Shown here: positions 50,236-59,146 of the stretch, in pieces
How the letters are laid out: each line of letters opens with the position of its first letter
Position numbering within the stretch: position 1 is the stretch's first letter
Origin: Gammaproteobacteria bacterium
GTDB taxonomy: Bacteria; Pseudomonadota; Gammaproteobacteria; Pseudomonadales; Pseudomonadaceae
Reading direction: 5' to 3'
Length of the DNA stretch: 64,000 bases
Assembly (NCBI GenBank): GCA_012728315.1
Contig: JAAYFI010000026.1
Location: 237,778 to 301,777, forward strand
Notes under the pieces: generated by a model
The model's database searches: none
What the model was told of the DNA's origin: nothing
Seen by the model: the letters and a program-made list of their open reading frames with translations, nothing else
Program-made: the position numbers and the translations under genes

Positions 50236-50547
50236 CTAAGCGTTGTAACGCAAAATGTTGGATAGATTTTTGTTAGGTTGCTGATTTTTGCGGTAAATTA
50301 ACGCAACTTTGCCGATGCTTTGTACCAAAATGCTACTGCTTTTTTGGCATAATTCATCAATGATGGCTTTGCGGTCTTCGCGCTCAGCGAGGCGTAACTG
50401 AACTTTAATCAGTTCGTGGTCGTGTAGAGCACGATCAAGCTCGGCCAGCACGCCTTCGGTTAGGCCGCCATCAGCAACTGTAACAATCGGCTTTAAGTGA
50501 TGGCCGATGGATTTAAACTGTTTCTTTTGCTCTTGTGTGAGCGTCAT
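50236..50547 (-). CDS. yhbY: Ribosome assembly RNA-binding protein YhbY (CRM domain)
   Basis: A 103-residue CRM-domain protein: LTQEQKKQFKSIGHHLKPIVTVADGGLTEGVLAELDRAL, then the loop ELIKVQLRLAEREDRKAIIDELC, which matches the family pattern around GhhLkPvV and ELIKV. It binds 50S precursors. It is the only leftward gene in the region from mreB to pnp besides recN, and its 5' end is 71 nt from the divergent rlmE start. Confidence 0.95.
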   Translation of the reverse strand: MTLTQEQKKQFKSIGHHLKPIVTVADGGLTEGVLAELDRALHDHELIKVQLRLAEREDRKAIIDELCQKSSSILVQSIGKVALIYRKNQQPNKNLSNILRYNA

Positions 50548-50618
50548 AATCGCCCTCTGAGTCGTAACATTGAATGAAGGTGGGTAGTTTACCTGACCTG
50601 AAGCTTAAGAGGTATTCT

Positions 50619-51254
50619 GTGGCTCGATCTAAAAGCAGTTCGCGTTGGTTAAAAGAACATTTTGATGATCCATTTGTAAAAATGGCGCAAAAAGATGGTT
50701 ATCGTTCGCGAGCCAGCTATAAACTGTTAGAAATTCAAGAAAAAGACCGTATTCTGCGTCCAGGTATGACGGTGATTGATTTAGGTAGTGCGCCCGGTGG
50801 TTGGTCGCAAGTGACCAGTCGTGTCATTGGTGATAAAGGCACCCTGATCGCTTCAGATATTCTGCCGATGTCGGCCATTGCCGATGTCACCTTTATTGAA
50901 GGTGACTTCACTGAAGAGAGCGTTTTCAATAAAATTATGGATGCAGTGGGTGGGCAGCCAGTAGACCTTGTTATTTCTGATATGGCCCCCAATATGAGTG
51001 GTATACGTACGGCCGATCAAGCAGCTGCAATGTATTTATGTGAACTGGCTTTAGATTTAGCGTCTAAGGTCTTACGTCCCGGAGGAGATTTTTTAATTAA
51101 AGTATTCCACGGTGAGGGGTTTGATGAGTACTTGCGTGATGTGCGCAGTCGTTTTGATAAGGTGCAAATGCGTAAGCCAAGCTCTTCGCGAGATCGTTCG
51201 CGTGAGCAGTACTTGTTAGCGCGCGGTATGCATGCAGTGGATCAAGATGCTTGA
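50619..51254 (+). CDS. rlmE: 23S rRNA 2'-O-methyltransferase RlmE (FtsJ)
   Basis: A 211-residue SAM methyltransferase starting at GTG 50619 ([23 protein letters not shown]), with AAGAGG upstream; the ORF-track start 15 codons earlier is not family-like. SAM motif [14 protein letters not shown] (about 55-68), catalytic tetrad residues in YRSRASYKL (Lys), DMAPNMSG (Asp) and GGDFLIKVF (Lys), plus Glu in FHGEGFD. It methylates U2552 of 23S rRNA. In many bacteria ftsJ and ftsH are adjacent, as here. Confidence 0.97.
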   Translation: MARSKSSSRWLKEHFDDPFVKMAQKDGYRSRASYKLLEIQEKDRILRPGMTVIDLGSAPGGWSQVTSRVIGDKGTLIASDILPMSAIADVTFIEGDFTEESVFNKIMDAVGGQPVDLVISDMAPNMSGIRTADQAAAMYLCELALDLASKVLRPGGDFLIKVFHGEGFDEYLRDVRSRFDKVQMRKPSSSRDRSREQYLLARGMHAVDQDA

Positions 51255-51372
51255 TGGACGTATTTAAATGTATTGTTACAGGACAAACGTACGCAGAGCG
51301 TCAATGTGTAGTAAGTTTGTTATATGTAATTGACGTATTTGTTGCGGTTGTTGCAGCAGAGGGTATATAGAA

Positions 51373-53319
51373 GTGAATGATATGACTAAAAACCTGCTTT
51401 TATGGTTGGTTATCGCTGCTGTCCTAGTGACCGTAATGAATAATTTTTCCTCGCAAAGTGAGGCGGGCAAGCTGAATTACAGCACCTTTATTGAAGAGGT
51501 GAAGTCCGGTCGTGTGCAGCAAGTTACGGTGGATGGCTTTGTCATCACAGGTAAGCGCGCAGATGGCAGTGTTTTTGAAACCGTACGCCCTGCAATTCAA
51601 GACAACGGCTTAATGGGTGACTTGCTGGACCATAATGTCAGCGTTGTTGGTAAACAACCTGAGCGTCAAAGCATGTGGATGCAGTTACTGGTTGCCAGTT
51701 TCCCAATCTTAATTATCTTGGCTGTGGTGATGTTCTTTATGCGCCAAATGCAAGGTGGAGCAGGCGGTAAGGGCGGCCCCATGAGCTTTGGTAAAAGCAA
51801 AGCGCGTTTATTAGCAGAAGATCAAATTAAAACCACGCTGGCGGATGTAGCTGGTTGTGATGAAGCTAAAGAAGAAGTGGGTGAGTTGGTTGAGTTTTTG
51901 CGCGACCCCAGCCGATTCCAGCGCCTGGGCGGTAAAATTCCTCGTGGTGTGCTGATGGTTGGACAGCCGGGTACCGGTAAAACTTTACTGGCCAAGGCTA
52001 TTGCGGGCGAGGCGAAAGTTCCCTTCTTCGCTATTTCAGGTTCGGATTTCGTGGAAATGTTTGTCGGTGTCGGTGCCTCACGGGTGCGTGACATGTTCGA
52101 ACAAGCAAAAAAGCATGCACCTTGCATTATCTTTATTGATGAGATTGATGCGGTCGGTCGCCATCGTGGTGCCGGTATGGGTGGCGGTAACGATGAGCGT
52201 GAGCAAACTCTAAACCAATTGCTGGTTGAGATGGATGGTTTTGAAGACAATGATGGTGTGATTGTTATTGCGGCAACCAACCGCCCCGATGTATTGGACC
52301 CTGCGTTATTGCGTCCTGGCCGTTTTGATCGTCAAGTTGTCGTAAGCTTGCCCGATATCCGTGGACGCGAGCAAATTTTACAGGTGCATATGCGCAAAGT
52401 GCCGTTGCACGATGATGTGGACGCAGCGGTGATTGCCCGTGGTACCCCAGGTTTCTCCGGTGCTGACTTAGCCAACTTGGTCAACGAAGCTGCGCTATTT
52501 GCCGCGCGTTCGGACAGCCGCTTAGTGACTATGAAAGAGTTTGAGTTGGCGAAAGACAAAATCATGATGGGCGCTGAGCGCAAGTCTATGGTGATGTCTG
52601 AAAAAGAGAAGCTCAATACGGCCTATCACGAAGCGGGTCATGCGATTGTGGGGCGTTTAGTGCCTGAACATGATCCTGTGTACAAAGTATCCATTATTCC
52701 GCGTGGGCGAGCCTTGGGTGTGACCATGTTCTTGCCTGAGGAAGATCGCTATAGCCTATCGAAGCGTGGCTTAATCAGTCAGATTTGTTCATTGTACGGT
52801 GGCCGTATTGCTGAAGAAATGACGCTAGGTTTTGATGGTGTGACGACCGGCGCATCGAACGATATTATGCGCGCCACACAGCTGGCACGTAATATGGTGA
52901 CCAAGTGGGGTTTATCAGAAAAGCTTGGGCCGTTAATGTACGCCGAAGATGAAAATGAAAGTTTCTTAGGGCGTTCTGGTGGTGGCAATGCCAGCAATGT
53001 TTCTGGTGAAACAGCCAAACTGATTGATCAGGAAATTCGTGAAATCATTGATAACTGCTACACAACAGCTAAGCAAATCTTGCAAGAGAATCGCGATAAA
53101 CTGGATGAAATGGCGCAGGCTTTAATGAAGTATGAAACCATTGATAGCGATCAGATTGATGACATTATGGCAGGACGCACGCCACGCGAGCCTAAAGATT
53201 GGGGCGGCGGTGGCTCGGCAGGTAAACCGCTGAAGCAGTCTGAAGAACACACTGCGGAGCCTAAGTCCGACGCTGAGCGTCCGGATGCGCCAATTGGCGG
53301 GCCTGCAGGCGAACACTGA
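51373..53319 (+). CDS. ftsH: Membrane AAA+ zinc protease FtsH
   Basis: A 648-residue protease: two membrane helices (about 6-25 and 105-125) around a periplasmic domain, AAA+ module with Walker A GQPGTGKT (about 199-206), Walker [13 protein letters not shown], the SRH stretch [20 protein letters not shown], then the M41 zinc site HEAGH (about 421-425) and the third ligand region. It degrades membrane proteins and regulators such as sigma-32 and LpxC. Pro at Walker A position 3 is replaced by Gln, which should be tolerated. GTG start at 51373; ATG at 51382 is an alternative. A terminator follows. Confidence 0.98.
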   Translation: MNDMTKNLLLWLVIAAVLVTVMNNFSSQSEAGKLNYSTFIEEVKSGRVQQVTVDGFVITGKRADGSVFETVRPAIQDNGLMGDLLDHNVSVVGKQPERQSMWMQLLVASFPILIILAVVMFFMRQMQGGAGGKGGPMSFGKSKARLLAEDQIKTTLADVAGCDEAKEEVGELVEFLRDPSRFQRLGGKIPRGVLMVGQPGTGKTLLAKAIAGEAKVPFFAISGSDFVEMFVGVGASRVRDMFEQAKKHAPCIIFIDEIDAVGRHRGAGMGGGNDEREQTLNQLLVEMDGFEDNDGVIVIAATNRPDVLDPALLRPGRFDRQVVVSLPDIRGREQILQVHMRKVPLHDDVDAAVIARGTPGFSGADLANLVNEAALFAARSDSRLVTMKEFELAKDKIMMGAERKSMVMSEKEKLNTAYHEAGHAIVGRLVPEHDPVYKVSIIPRGRALGVTMFLPEEDRYSLSKRGLISQICSLYGGRIAEEMTLGFDGVTTGASNDIMRATQLARNMVTKWGLSEKLGPLMYAEDENESFLGRSGGGNASNVSGETAKLIDQEIREIIDNCYTTAKQILQENRDKLDEMAQALMKYETIDSDQIDDIMAGRTPREPKDWGGGGSAGKPLKQSEEHTAEPKSDAERPDAPIGGPAGEH

Positions 53320-53327
53320 TACTTATT

Positions 53328-53350
53328 ACGGGCGCTTATAGCGCCCGTTT
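53328..53350 (+). terminator. Terminator after ftsH
   Basis: ACGGGCGC-TTATA-GCGCCCGT followed by TT: an 8-bp GC-rich stem just after the ftsH stop and about 22 nt before folP. Short U-run, so termination may be partial. Confidence 0.75.
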
Positions 53351-53371
53351 CAATGGACCAAAAGGCAGACT

Positions 53372-54229
53372 ATGCACGGCACTGCACATCCTGTATTACG
53401 CTGCGGCAGTAAACACACCCTCGATCTTTCTCGCCCACATGTGATGGGTATCTTGAATATGACGCCTGACTCTTTTTCAGATGGTGGGCGCTATAACACC
53501 CTTGATGGCGCGCTGCGGCGTGCTGAACAAATGCAGGCGCAAGGTGCCAGTATTATTGATATTGGCGGTGAGTCAACGCGACCTGGTGCGGCACCTGTCA
53601 GTGCTCAGCAAGAGCTTGATCGTGTTGCGCCTCTTGTGGAGCGTATCAACCGCGAATGTGACTTAATTATTTCAGTGGACACCTCTACGCCTGCAGTCAT
53701 TCGTGAAACGGCTCGCTTAGGTGCTGGGTTGATTAATGATGTGCGTTCACTGCAGCGCGATGGAGCTTTAGATGCTGCAGCGGCAACCAATTTGCCGGTG
53801 TGCTTAATGCATATGCGCGGCGAGCCGCAAACCATGCAGGTGGATCCGCATTATGACGATATTGCCGCTGAGGTTATTGCGTTTTTACAGGAGCGGATGA
53901 CGGCTTGTGCGCAGGTTGGGATTGCCGCCGAACGTATTGTCTTGGACCCGGGCTTTGGCTTTGCGAAAAACACTCAGCATAATTACGAGTTGTTTCAACG
54001 TTTACCGCAATTGTTGGAATTACAGCGTCCTTTATTGGTGGGTGTGTCGCGTAAAAGCATGGTGGGTAATGTATTAAAACAGCCCGTTGATCAGCGTTTA
54101 TATGGCAGTCTGGCATTGGCAGTGATGGCGCTGGAGCGTGGTGCAAAAATTTTACGGGTGCATGATGTGGCAGAGACCATGGATGTGCTGAAAATATTTA
54201 ATGCGGTGCAAACGGCTGCAAAGGAATAA
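53372..54229 (+). CDS. folP: Dihydropteroate synthase
   Basis: A 285-residue TIM-barrel enzyme. MGILNMTPDSFSDGG (pterin-site loop, about 25-39), DIGGESTRPGA (about 62-72), SVDTSTPAVI, and LVGVSRKSMVG near residue 225. It joins pABA to dihydropterin pyrophosphate in folate synthesis and is the sulfonamide target. The ATG at 53372 has AAGGCA before it; glmM begins 3 nt after the stop, so the two are coupled. Confidence 0.97.
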   Translation: MHGTAHPVLRCGSKHTLDLSRPHVMGILNMTPDSFSDGGRYNTLDGALRRAEQMQAQGASIIDIGGESTRPGAAPVSAQQELDRVAPLVERINRECDLIISVDTSTPAVIRETARLGAGLINDVRSLQRDGALDAAAATNLPVCLMHMRGEPQTMQVDPHYDDIAAEVIAFLQERMTACAQVGIAAERIVLDPGFGFAKNTQHNYELFQRLPQLLELQRPLLVGVSRKSMVGNVLKQPVDQRLYGSLALAVMALERGAKILRVHDVAETMDVLKIFNAVQTAAKE

Positions 54230-54232
54230 ATA

Positions 54233-55576
54233 ATGGCTAGAAAATATTTTGGTACAGATGGTATTCGTGGACGTGTTGGTGAGCATCCAATCACGCCTGA
54301 GTTTATGCTGAAGCTGGGTTGGGCGGCAGGCATGGCGTTTCGCAAGCAGGGCAAGTGCCGTATTTTAGTCGGTAAAGATACGCGTATTTCTGGCTATATG
54401 TTTGAATCTGCGTTGCAAGCAGGTTTGTCAGCGGCTGGCGCCGATGTGATGTTGTTAGGGCCGATGCCAACGCCTGCGGTGGCTTATCTGGCACGTACTT
54501 TTCATGCTGAGGCAGGTATTGTGATCAGTGCTTCGCACAACCCGCATCATGACAATGGTATTAAGTTTTTTTCGGGGCGCGGCACTAAATTACCGGATGC
54601 GATAGAGCTGATGATTGAAGAGTTGATTGATACGCCGATGACGGTGGTTGATTCTGATCAGCTTGGCAAGGCATCGCGGGTGAATGATGCTGCTGGACGT
54701 TATATTGAATTCTGTAAAAGCAGTGTGCCCACCAGTACTGATTTTTCCGGACTGAAGATTGTTTTGGATTGTGCCCATGGCGCTACTTATAAAGTTGCCC
54801 CAAGTGTTTTCAGCGAGCTGGGCGCTGAGGTGATAACCACTGCAGCGCAACCGGATGGGTTAAACATTAACGATGGCGTAGGTTCTACCCATTTAGGACC
54901 CTTACAAAAAGCAGTGGTTGAGCATGGCGCAGATTTAGGTATTGCCTTTGATGGTGATGGTGACCGTGTGCAAATGGTCGATCACACCGGTGCCATCGTT
55001 GATGGTGATGAGCTTTTGTATATTATTGCAACTGACATTCAAGAGCGTGACCGTTTGCCGGAAGGTTCCGGCGTAGTGGGCACCTTAATGAGCAATCTGG
55101 GCTTAGAGTTGGCGCTGAAAGAGCGCAATATCCCCTTTGTTCGCGCCAAGGTCGGTGACCGTTATGTGATGGCAGAAATGCTCGAGCGTAAGTGGGTGTT
55201 AGGTGGTGAGAACTCTGGACATATTCTTTGCGCTCAGCATGCCACCACCGGTGATGCGATTATCGCTGCATTACAAGTGTTATTGGCTTTGCGTCGTCGT
55301 GGTCAGAGTTTAGCGAAAGAGCGTTTGGCTTGGCAAAAGCTGCCGCAAGTGCTGATTAATGTGCGCTTTAATGGTGACGCTGATCCAGTGAATGATCCAC
55401 AAGTGCAGGCCGCCTGTGATGAAGTGACCGCAGCAATGGCTGGGCGTGGTCGAGTACTGTTGCGTAAGTCAGGTACTGAGCCGCTGGTGCGGGTAATGGT
55501 TGAAGGTGACAATGAGCAGCTTGTGCTGCAGCATGCGCAGCGCTTAGCCGATGTTGTTCGGACGGTATGTGGTTGA
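54233..55576 (+). CDS. glmM: Phosphoglucosamine mutase
   Basis: A 447-residue phosphohexomutase. [14 protein letters not shown] at the N-terminus, catalytic phosphoserine loop [17 protein letters not shown] (about 100-116), metal-binding [12 protein letters not shown] (about 240-251), GGENSGHIL and the C-terminal [14 protein letters not shown] phosphate-binding loop. It converts glucosamine-6-P to glucosamine-1-P for peptidoglycan and LPS. Downstream of folP, as in E. coli and Pseudomonas. Confidence 0.98.
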   Translation: MARKYFGTDGIRGRVGEHPITPEFMLKLGWAAGMAFRKQGKCRILVGKDTRISGYMFESALQAGLSAAGADVMLLGPMPTPAVAYLARTFHAEAGIVISASHNPHHDNGIKFFSGRGTKLPDAIELMIEELIDTPMTVVDSDQLGKASRVNDAAGRYIEFCKSSVPTSTDFSGLKIVLDCAHGATYKVAPSVFSELGAEVITTAAQPDGLNINDGVGSTHLGPLQKAVVEHGADLGIAFDGDGDRVQMVDHTGAIVDGDELLYIIATDIQERDRLPEGSGVVGTLMSNLGLELALKERNIPFVRAKVGDRYVMAEMLERKWVLGGENSGHILCAQHATTGDAIIAALQVLLALRRRGQSLAKERLAWQKLPQVLINVRFNGDADPVNDPQVQAACDEVTAAMAGRGRVLLRKSGTEPLVRVMVEGDNEQLVLQHAQRLADVVRTVCG

Positions 55577-55641
55577 TTCTACTTGCATGTTTTGTTGCGC
55601 TTGAGTAATATTTGCGCCCACTTTGAGCGAAGAGGACTGAC

Positions 55642-56397
55642 ATGCGTCGCCCATTGGTAGCTGGTAATTGGAAAATGCATGGCACCTGTGCCAGCATCAA
55701 GCAGTTGTTAACTGAGTTGACCGAGCAAGCCTTGCCATTGAGTGTTGATGTGGCAGTTTTTCCGAGTTTGATTCATTTGCAAACTGTAGGTGCTCAAGTC
55801 GCGTCGAGCAATATTGTAATTGGTGCTCAAGATTGCGCGGTGCAGCTCGAAGAGGGTGCATTGACCGGTGAGACATCGGCTTTGCAGCTTAAAGATATCG
55901 GATGTTCAATGGTGTTAATTGGACATTCTGAAAGAAGACAGTTGCAAGATGAAACTGATCGTGTAATATGCCGCAAGTTTATTGCAGCGCAAGCCGCCGG
56001 TTTAACACCTGTACTTTGTGTGGGTGAAACGCTCGAAGAGCGTGAAGCGGGACAAGCGCAGGCGACAGTACAGCGTCAGGTTGATGCGGTATTGCTTGAG
56101 CTGGGTGTAGATGTGTTAAAAAATGCAGTGATTGCTTATGAGCCAGTGTGGGCAATAGGCACGGGTTTGACTGCAACACCTGAGCAAGCGCAAGAAATAC
56201 ATGCACAAATACGTGCACATGTGGCAAAATACAGCGCATCTGTTGCGCAGGGTTTAAGAATTTTATATGGCGGTAGTGTTAAAGCTGCCAATGCTGCTGA
56301 GCTGTTTGCTCAGGCAGATATCGATGGGGGGTTAGTGGGCGGAGCCTCCCTCAATGCTAAAGAATTTGGTGCGATATGTCGCGCTGCGGGAAATTAA
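55642..56397 (+). CDS. tpiA: Triosephosphate isomerase
   Basis: A 251-residue TIM barrel. GNWKMHG carries the catalytic Lys (about 11), IGHSERR the His (about 94), [11 protein letters not shown] the Glu (about 166), and [15 protein letters not shown] the phosphate loop. It interconverts DHAP and glyceraldehyde-3-P. Codon use resembles neighbours. secG follows 1 nt after the stop. Confidence 0.99.
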   Translation: MRRPLVAGNWKMHGTCASIKQLLTELTEQALPLSVDVAVFPSLIHLQTVGAQVASSNIVIGAQDCAVQLEEGALTGETSALQLKDIGCSMVLIGHSERRQLQDETDRVICRKFIAAQAAGLTPVLCVGETLEEREAGQAQATVQRQVDAVLLELGVDVLKNAVIAYEPVWAIGTGLTATPEQAQEIHAQIRAHVAKYSASVAQGLRILYGGSVKAANAAELFAQADIDGGLVGGASLNAKEFGAICRAAGN

Positions 56398-56398
56398 A

Positions 56399-56794
56399 AT
56401 GCTGGAAACAGTTATAATTGTTGTTCACTTGGTAGTCGCCATTGGTGTTGTAGGTTTTGTCCTGATTCAGCAGGGTAAGGGCGCAGAAACCGGTGCTTCA
56501 TTTGGCTCAGGTGCTTCAGGCACTGTATTTGGATCGCAAGGTTCAAGTAGCTTTTTGAGTCGTTTGACTGCAGTATTGGCAACAGTGTTTTTTGCAACAA
56601 GTTTGGGTCTCGCTTTTTATGCGAAAGACCGTGCAAACACAATCTCGCAATTGGGTTTGCCTGATCCTGCGGTGCTAGAAGTGCAGGCTCCGGTGTCGGT
56701 CTTGCCGGAAGATATTCCGCAAGTTGAAGACAAAGCTGCAGGTCAAGCTGAAAGTGATGTACCTGTTGTAGATACGGAAGTAGACGTAGAGTAA
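56399..56794 (+). CDS. secG: Preprotein translocase subunit SecG
   Basis: A 131-residue protein from [30 protein letters not shown]; the ORF track start within tpiA is out of line with the family. Two membrane helices (about 1-22 and 55-75) flank the conserved cytoplasmic loop [29 protein letters not shown] 45-residue acidic tail follows, as in other Pseudomonas-type SecG. It stimulates SecYE export. The stop is 3 nt before tRNA-Leu, so the tRNA is probably cut from the tpiA-secG transcript. Confidence 0.96.
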   Translation: MLETVIIVVHLVVAIGVVGFVLIQQGKGAETGASFGSGASGTVFGSQGSSSFLSRLTAVLATVFFATSLGLAFYAKDRANTISQLGLPDPAVLEVQAPVSVLPEDIPQVEDKAAGQAESDVPVVDTEVDVE

Positions 56795-56797
56795 TTT

Positions 56798-56884
56798 GCC
56801 GAGGTGGTGGAATTGGTAGACACGCTACCTTGAGGTGGTAGTGGCCTAAAGGCTGTAGGGGTTCGAGTCCCCTTCTCGGTACCA
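56798..56884 (+). tRNA. tRNA-Leu (GAG)
   Basis: An 87-nt class II tRNA with encoded CCA. Acceptor 5' strand GCCGAGG pairs with TCTCGGT, the anticodon arm is CTACC-TTGAGGT-GGTAG (anticodon GAG, reads CUC/CUU), a long variable arm follows (GTGGCCTAAAGGCTG), and the T-arm is AGGGG-TTCGAGT-CCCCT. It closely resembles E. coli leuU, which also follows secG. Confidence 0.97.
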
Positions 56885-56890
56885 TATACA

Positions 56891-56917
56891 AACGACCTGC
56901 TTCAATAGCGGGTCGTT
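56891..56917 (+). terminator. Terminator after tRNA-Leu
   Basis: AACGACC-tGC-ttcaata-GCg-GGTCGTT followed by TCGTTTGTGTTTG. The stem has a central mismatch. It separates the tpiA-secG-tRNA unit from the rimP leader. Confidence 0.75.
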
Positions 56918-56931
56918 TCGTTTGTGTTTGC

Positions 56932-56960
56932 TTGACTATAAAAGCTATACGTTGTATCAT
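56932..56960 (+). promoter_or_regulatory. Sigma-70 promoter of the rimP-nusA-infB leader
   Basis: TTGACT (56932-56937), 17-nt spacer, TATCAT (56955-56960), a near-consensus promoter. Transcription would start near 56967, about 160 nt before rimP, and the RNA then meets two terminator-like hairpins. Confidence 0.8.
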
Positions 56961-56984
56961 TCGTCATCGGTTTAAAGGGCGCGA

Positions 56985-57005
56985 ATGTGTGGTATGTGCT
57001 TTTAA
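56985..57005 (+). CDS. Possible six-codon leader minigene (MCGMCF)
   Basis: ATG TGT GGT ATG TGC TTT TAA, preceded by AAAGGG with a 5-nt spacer, lies between the leader promoter and the first hairpin. Two of six codons are Cys. It may be a leader peptide for attenuation, but such a short frame can arise by chance; conservation would have to be shown. Confidence 0.25.
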   Translation: MCGMCF

Positions 57006-57026
57006 ATGTCAAACGTTTAAATAAAG

Positions 57027-57048
57027 AGCCCCTAGTAAGGGGCTTTTT
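57027..57048 (+). terminator. First terminator in the rimP leader
   Basis: AGCCCC-TAGTAA-GGGGCT followed by TTTT AT: a classic intrinsic terminator only about 80 nt after the predicted transcription start. It sits where the initiator tRNA gene would end in relatives. Confidence 0.88.
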
Positions 57049-57080
57049 ATTAGGTCTAAAAAATAGATTTTAATTTTTGG

Positions 57081-57101
57081 ATGGGCGTTATGCCCATTTT
57101 T
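57081..57101 (+). terminator. Second terminator-like hairpin, just before rimP
   Basis: ATGGGC-GTTAT-GCCCAT followed by TTTTC, ending 29 nt before the rimP ATG. With the hairpin at 57027 it forms a tandem attenuator; readthrough is required for expression of the essential nusA and infB genes. Confidence 0.75.
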
Positions 57102-57129
57102 CATTTCTACAGCATGCATTGGAGGTCGG

Positions 57130-57588
57130 ATGACGAGCAAGCTGGAACAGTTGCAGGACATATTGACGCCAGTGATTGAAGCGCTGGGTTATCAGAAGTG
57201 GGGCATTGAGTATATTTCTCAGGGTCGCCACTCAGTGCTGCGCGTTTACATTGATCATGAAAATGGAATTGTTGTTGATGATTGCGAAAAAGTCAGTCGT
57301 CAGCTCAGTGCTGTATTGGATGTCGAAGATCCAATTACTTCTGAGTACACGCTGGAGGTTTCTTCTCCGGGGATGGATCGCCCGCTATTTACCCTTGAGC
57401 AGTTTGCTGCTTCTGTGGGCGAGCAAGTAAAAATCAAACTGCGCTCGCCGGTTGAGGAACGCCGTAACTTTCAAGGGCTGCTTCGATCAGTAGAAGATCA
57501 AGATGTGGTTGTTCAGGTGGATAAGTATGAGTACCTGTTGCCGATCGATCTGATTGAAAAAGCAAACATACTTCCTAATTTTGAATAA
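57130..57588 (+). CDS. rimP: Ribosome maturation factor RimP
   Basis: A 152-residue protein of two small domains: N-terminal ([58 protein letters not shown], about 1-75) and a C-terminal Sm-like barrel, with [20 protein letters not shown] between. It helps assemble the 30S subunit. First gene of the rimP-nusA-infB-rbfA-truB operon, with AGGTCGG before the start. Its leader contains a promoter and tandem terminator-like hairpins. Confidence 0.97.
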   Translation: MTSKLEQLQDILTPVIEALGYQKWGIEYISQGRHSVLRVYIDHENGIVVDDCEKVSRQLSAVLDVEDPITSEYTLEVSSPGMDRPLFTLEQFAASVGEQVKIKLRSPVEERRNFQGLLRSVEDQDVVVQVDKYEYLLPIDLIEKANILPNFE

Positions 57589-57636
57589 CAATACGGACTC
57601 CGCGACTCTTGCAGTTTGCGAAAGACGAGGCATGCG

Positions 57637-59118
57637 ATGAGCAAAGAAATTTTACTGGTTGTTGAATCAGTCTCGAACGAAAAAGGTGTTCCGCCAGCGC
57701 TGATTTTTGAAGCGTTAGAGTTGGCGCTGGCCACTGCGACAAAGAAAAACTACGAAGATGAAGTTGATCTGCGTGTGGCAATTGATCGGCAGACAGGTAG
57801 CTATGAGACCTTCCGTCGTTGGACAGTTGTTGAAGAAGCGGACTTTGATGATCCGGCGCATCAGCTGACCATCGATATGGCTGAAAAGCGCGTGGAAAAC
57901 CCAAGCGTTGGCGATGTCATCGAAGAAAAAATTGAATCCATTGAGTTTGGCCGCATTGCTGCGCAAACCGCTAAACAAGTTATTGTGCAGAAAGTTCGTG
58001 AAGCTGAACGTGCACAAATTGTCGAAGCCTATCGCAGCAAGTTGGGCGAGATTATTTTTGGTACCGTTAAAAAAGTAACCCGCGACAATATTATTGTTGA
58101 TCTGGGTAATAACGCTGAAGCAATTTTGGCACGTGAAGATATTATTCCGCGCGAAACCTTCCGTGTAGGCGCACGTGTTCGTGCGTTGCTTAAAGAAATT
58201 CGTTCAGAAAATCGTGGACCACAATTGATTCTGTCGCGTACTGCGCCAGAAATGATTATGGAACTGTTCAATATTGAAGTGCCTGAAATTTCTGAAGGTT
58301 TGATTGAAATTATGGCGGCTGCCCGTGACCCAGGTTCACGTGCTAAAATAGCCGTACGCTCGAAAGATAAACGCATTGATCCGCAAGGTGCCTGCATTGG
58401 TATGCGCGGCTCGCGTGTTCAAGCGGTGTCTGGTGAATTAGGCGGTGAGCGTGTTGATATTGTGCTGTGGGATGATAATCCTGCGCAGTTTGTTATCAGC
58501 GCCATGTCGCCTGCTGAAGTCGTAGCCATCATCGTTGATGAAGATTCGCATACGATGGATATCGCAGTTGCTGAAGAAAATCTAGCGCAAGCTATTGGTC
58601 GTGGTGGCCAAAACGTACGTCTAGCTTCGCAGCTGACCGGCTGGACACTCAACGTGATGAGCCAAGAAGAAATTCAGGCACGTCAACAAGAAGAAACAGG
58701 TGACCTGCTGCAACTCTTTGTCAGAGACCTCGAAGTGGATGAGGATTTGGCGCAGATTTTAGTCGATGAAGGCTTTAGCAGTTTAGATGAAGTGGCCTAT
58801 GTGCCGATGGAAGAGATGCTCAACATTGAAGGATTCGATGAAGAAATCGTTAATGAACTGCGTACTCGTGCCAAAAACTGTTTATTGACTCGCGCAATCG
58901 CGACTGAAGAAAAGCTGGCGGATATTCAACCGGCACAAGATTTGCTCGACTTAACGGGCATGAGCAAAGAGCTGGCCGTTGAGCTAGCCGTCCGCGGAGT
59001 GCTCAGCCGCGAAGACCTAGCAGAGCAATCGATTGATGATTTGCTCGATATCGAAGGCATGAATGAAGATCGTGCCGGCAAGCTGATCATGGCCGCCCGC
59101 GCCCATTGGTTTGAATAA
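57637..59118 (+). CDS. nusA: Transcription termination/antitermination factor NusA
   Basis: A 493-residue protein starting at [18 protein letters not shown] (the ORF track adds seven codons). Layout: N-terminal RNA polymerase-binding domain (about 1-125), S1 domain ([28 protein letters not shown], about 135-200), KH1 and KH2 ([28 protein letters not shown] and [18 protein letters not shown]), and two acidic helix-hairpin-helix repeats at the C-terminus. Length equals P. aeruginosa NusA. It controls pausing, termination and rRNA antitermination. Confidence 0.98.
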   Translation: MSKEILLVVESVSNEKGVPPALIFEALELALATATKKNYEDEVDLRVAIDRQTGSYETFRRWTVVEEADFDDPAHQLTIDMAEKRVENPSVGDVIEEKIESIEFGRIAAQTAKQVIVQKVREAERAQIVEAYRSKLGEIIFGTVKKVTRDNIIVDLGNNAEAILAREDIIPRETFRVGARVRALLKEIRSENRGPQLILSRTAPEMIMELFNIEVPEISEGLIEIMAAARDPGSRAKIAVRSKDKRIDPQGACIGMRGSRVQAVSGELGGERVDIVLWDDNPAQFVISAMSPAEVVAIIVDEDSHTMDIAVAEENLAQAIGRGGQNVRLASQLTGWTLNVMSQEEIQARQQEETGDLLQLFVRDLEVDEDLAQILVDEGFSSLDEVAYVPMEEMLNIEGFDEEIVNELRTRAKNCLLTRAIATEEKLADIQPAQDLLDLTGMSKELAVELAVRGVLSREDLAEQSIDDLLDIEGMNEDRAGKLIMAARAHWFE

Positions 59119-59146
59119 GCACATTGCGGCTTGAGGAGAGAAGTTC

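Noticed and set aside
51301-51372. Sigma-32 or sigma-70 promoter directly before ftsH
   Set aside because: CTTGAT near 51249 has no matching CCCCAT, and TTGACG at 51330 has no -10 at 16-18 nt. A promoter may exist but I cannot point to it.
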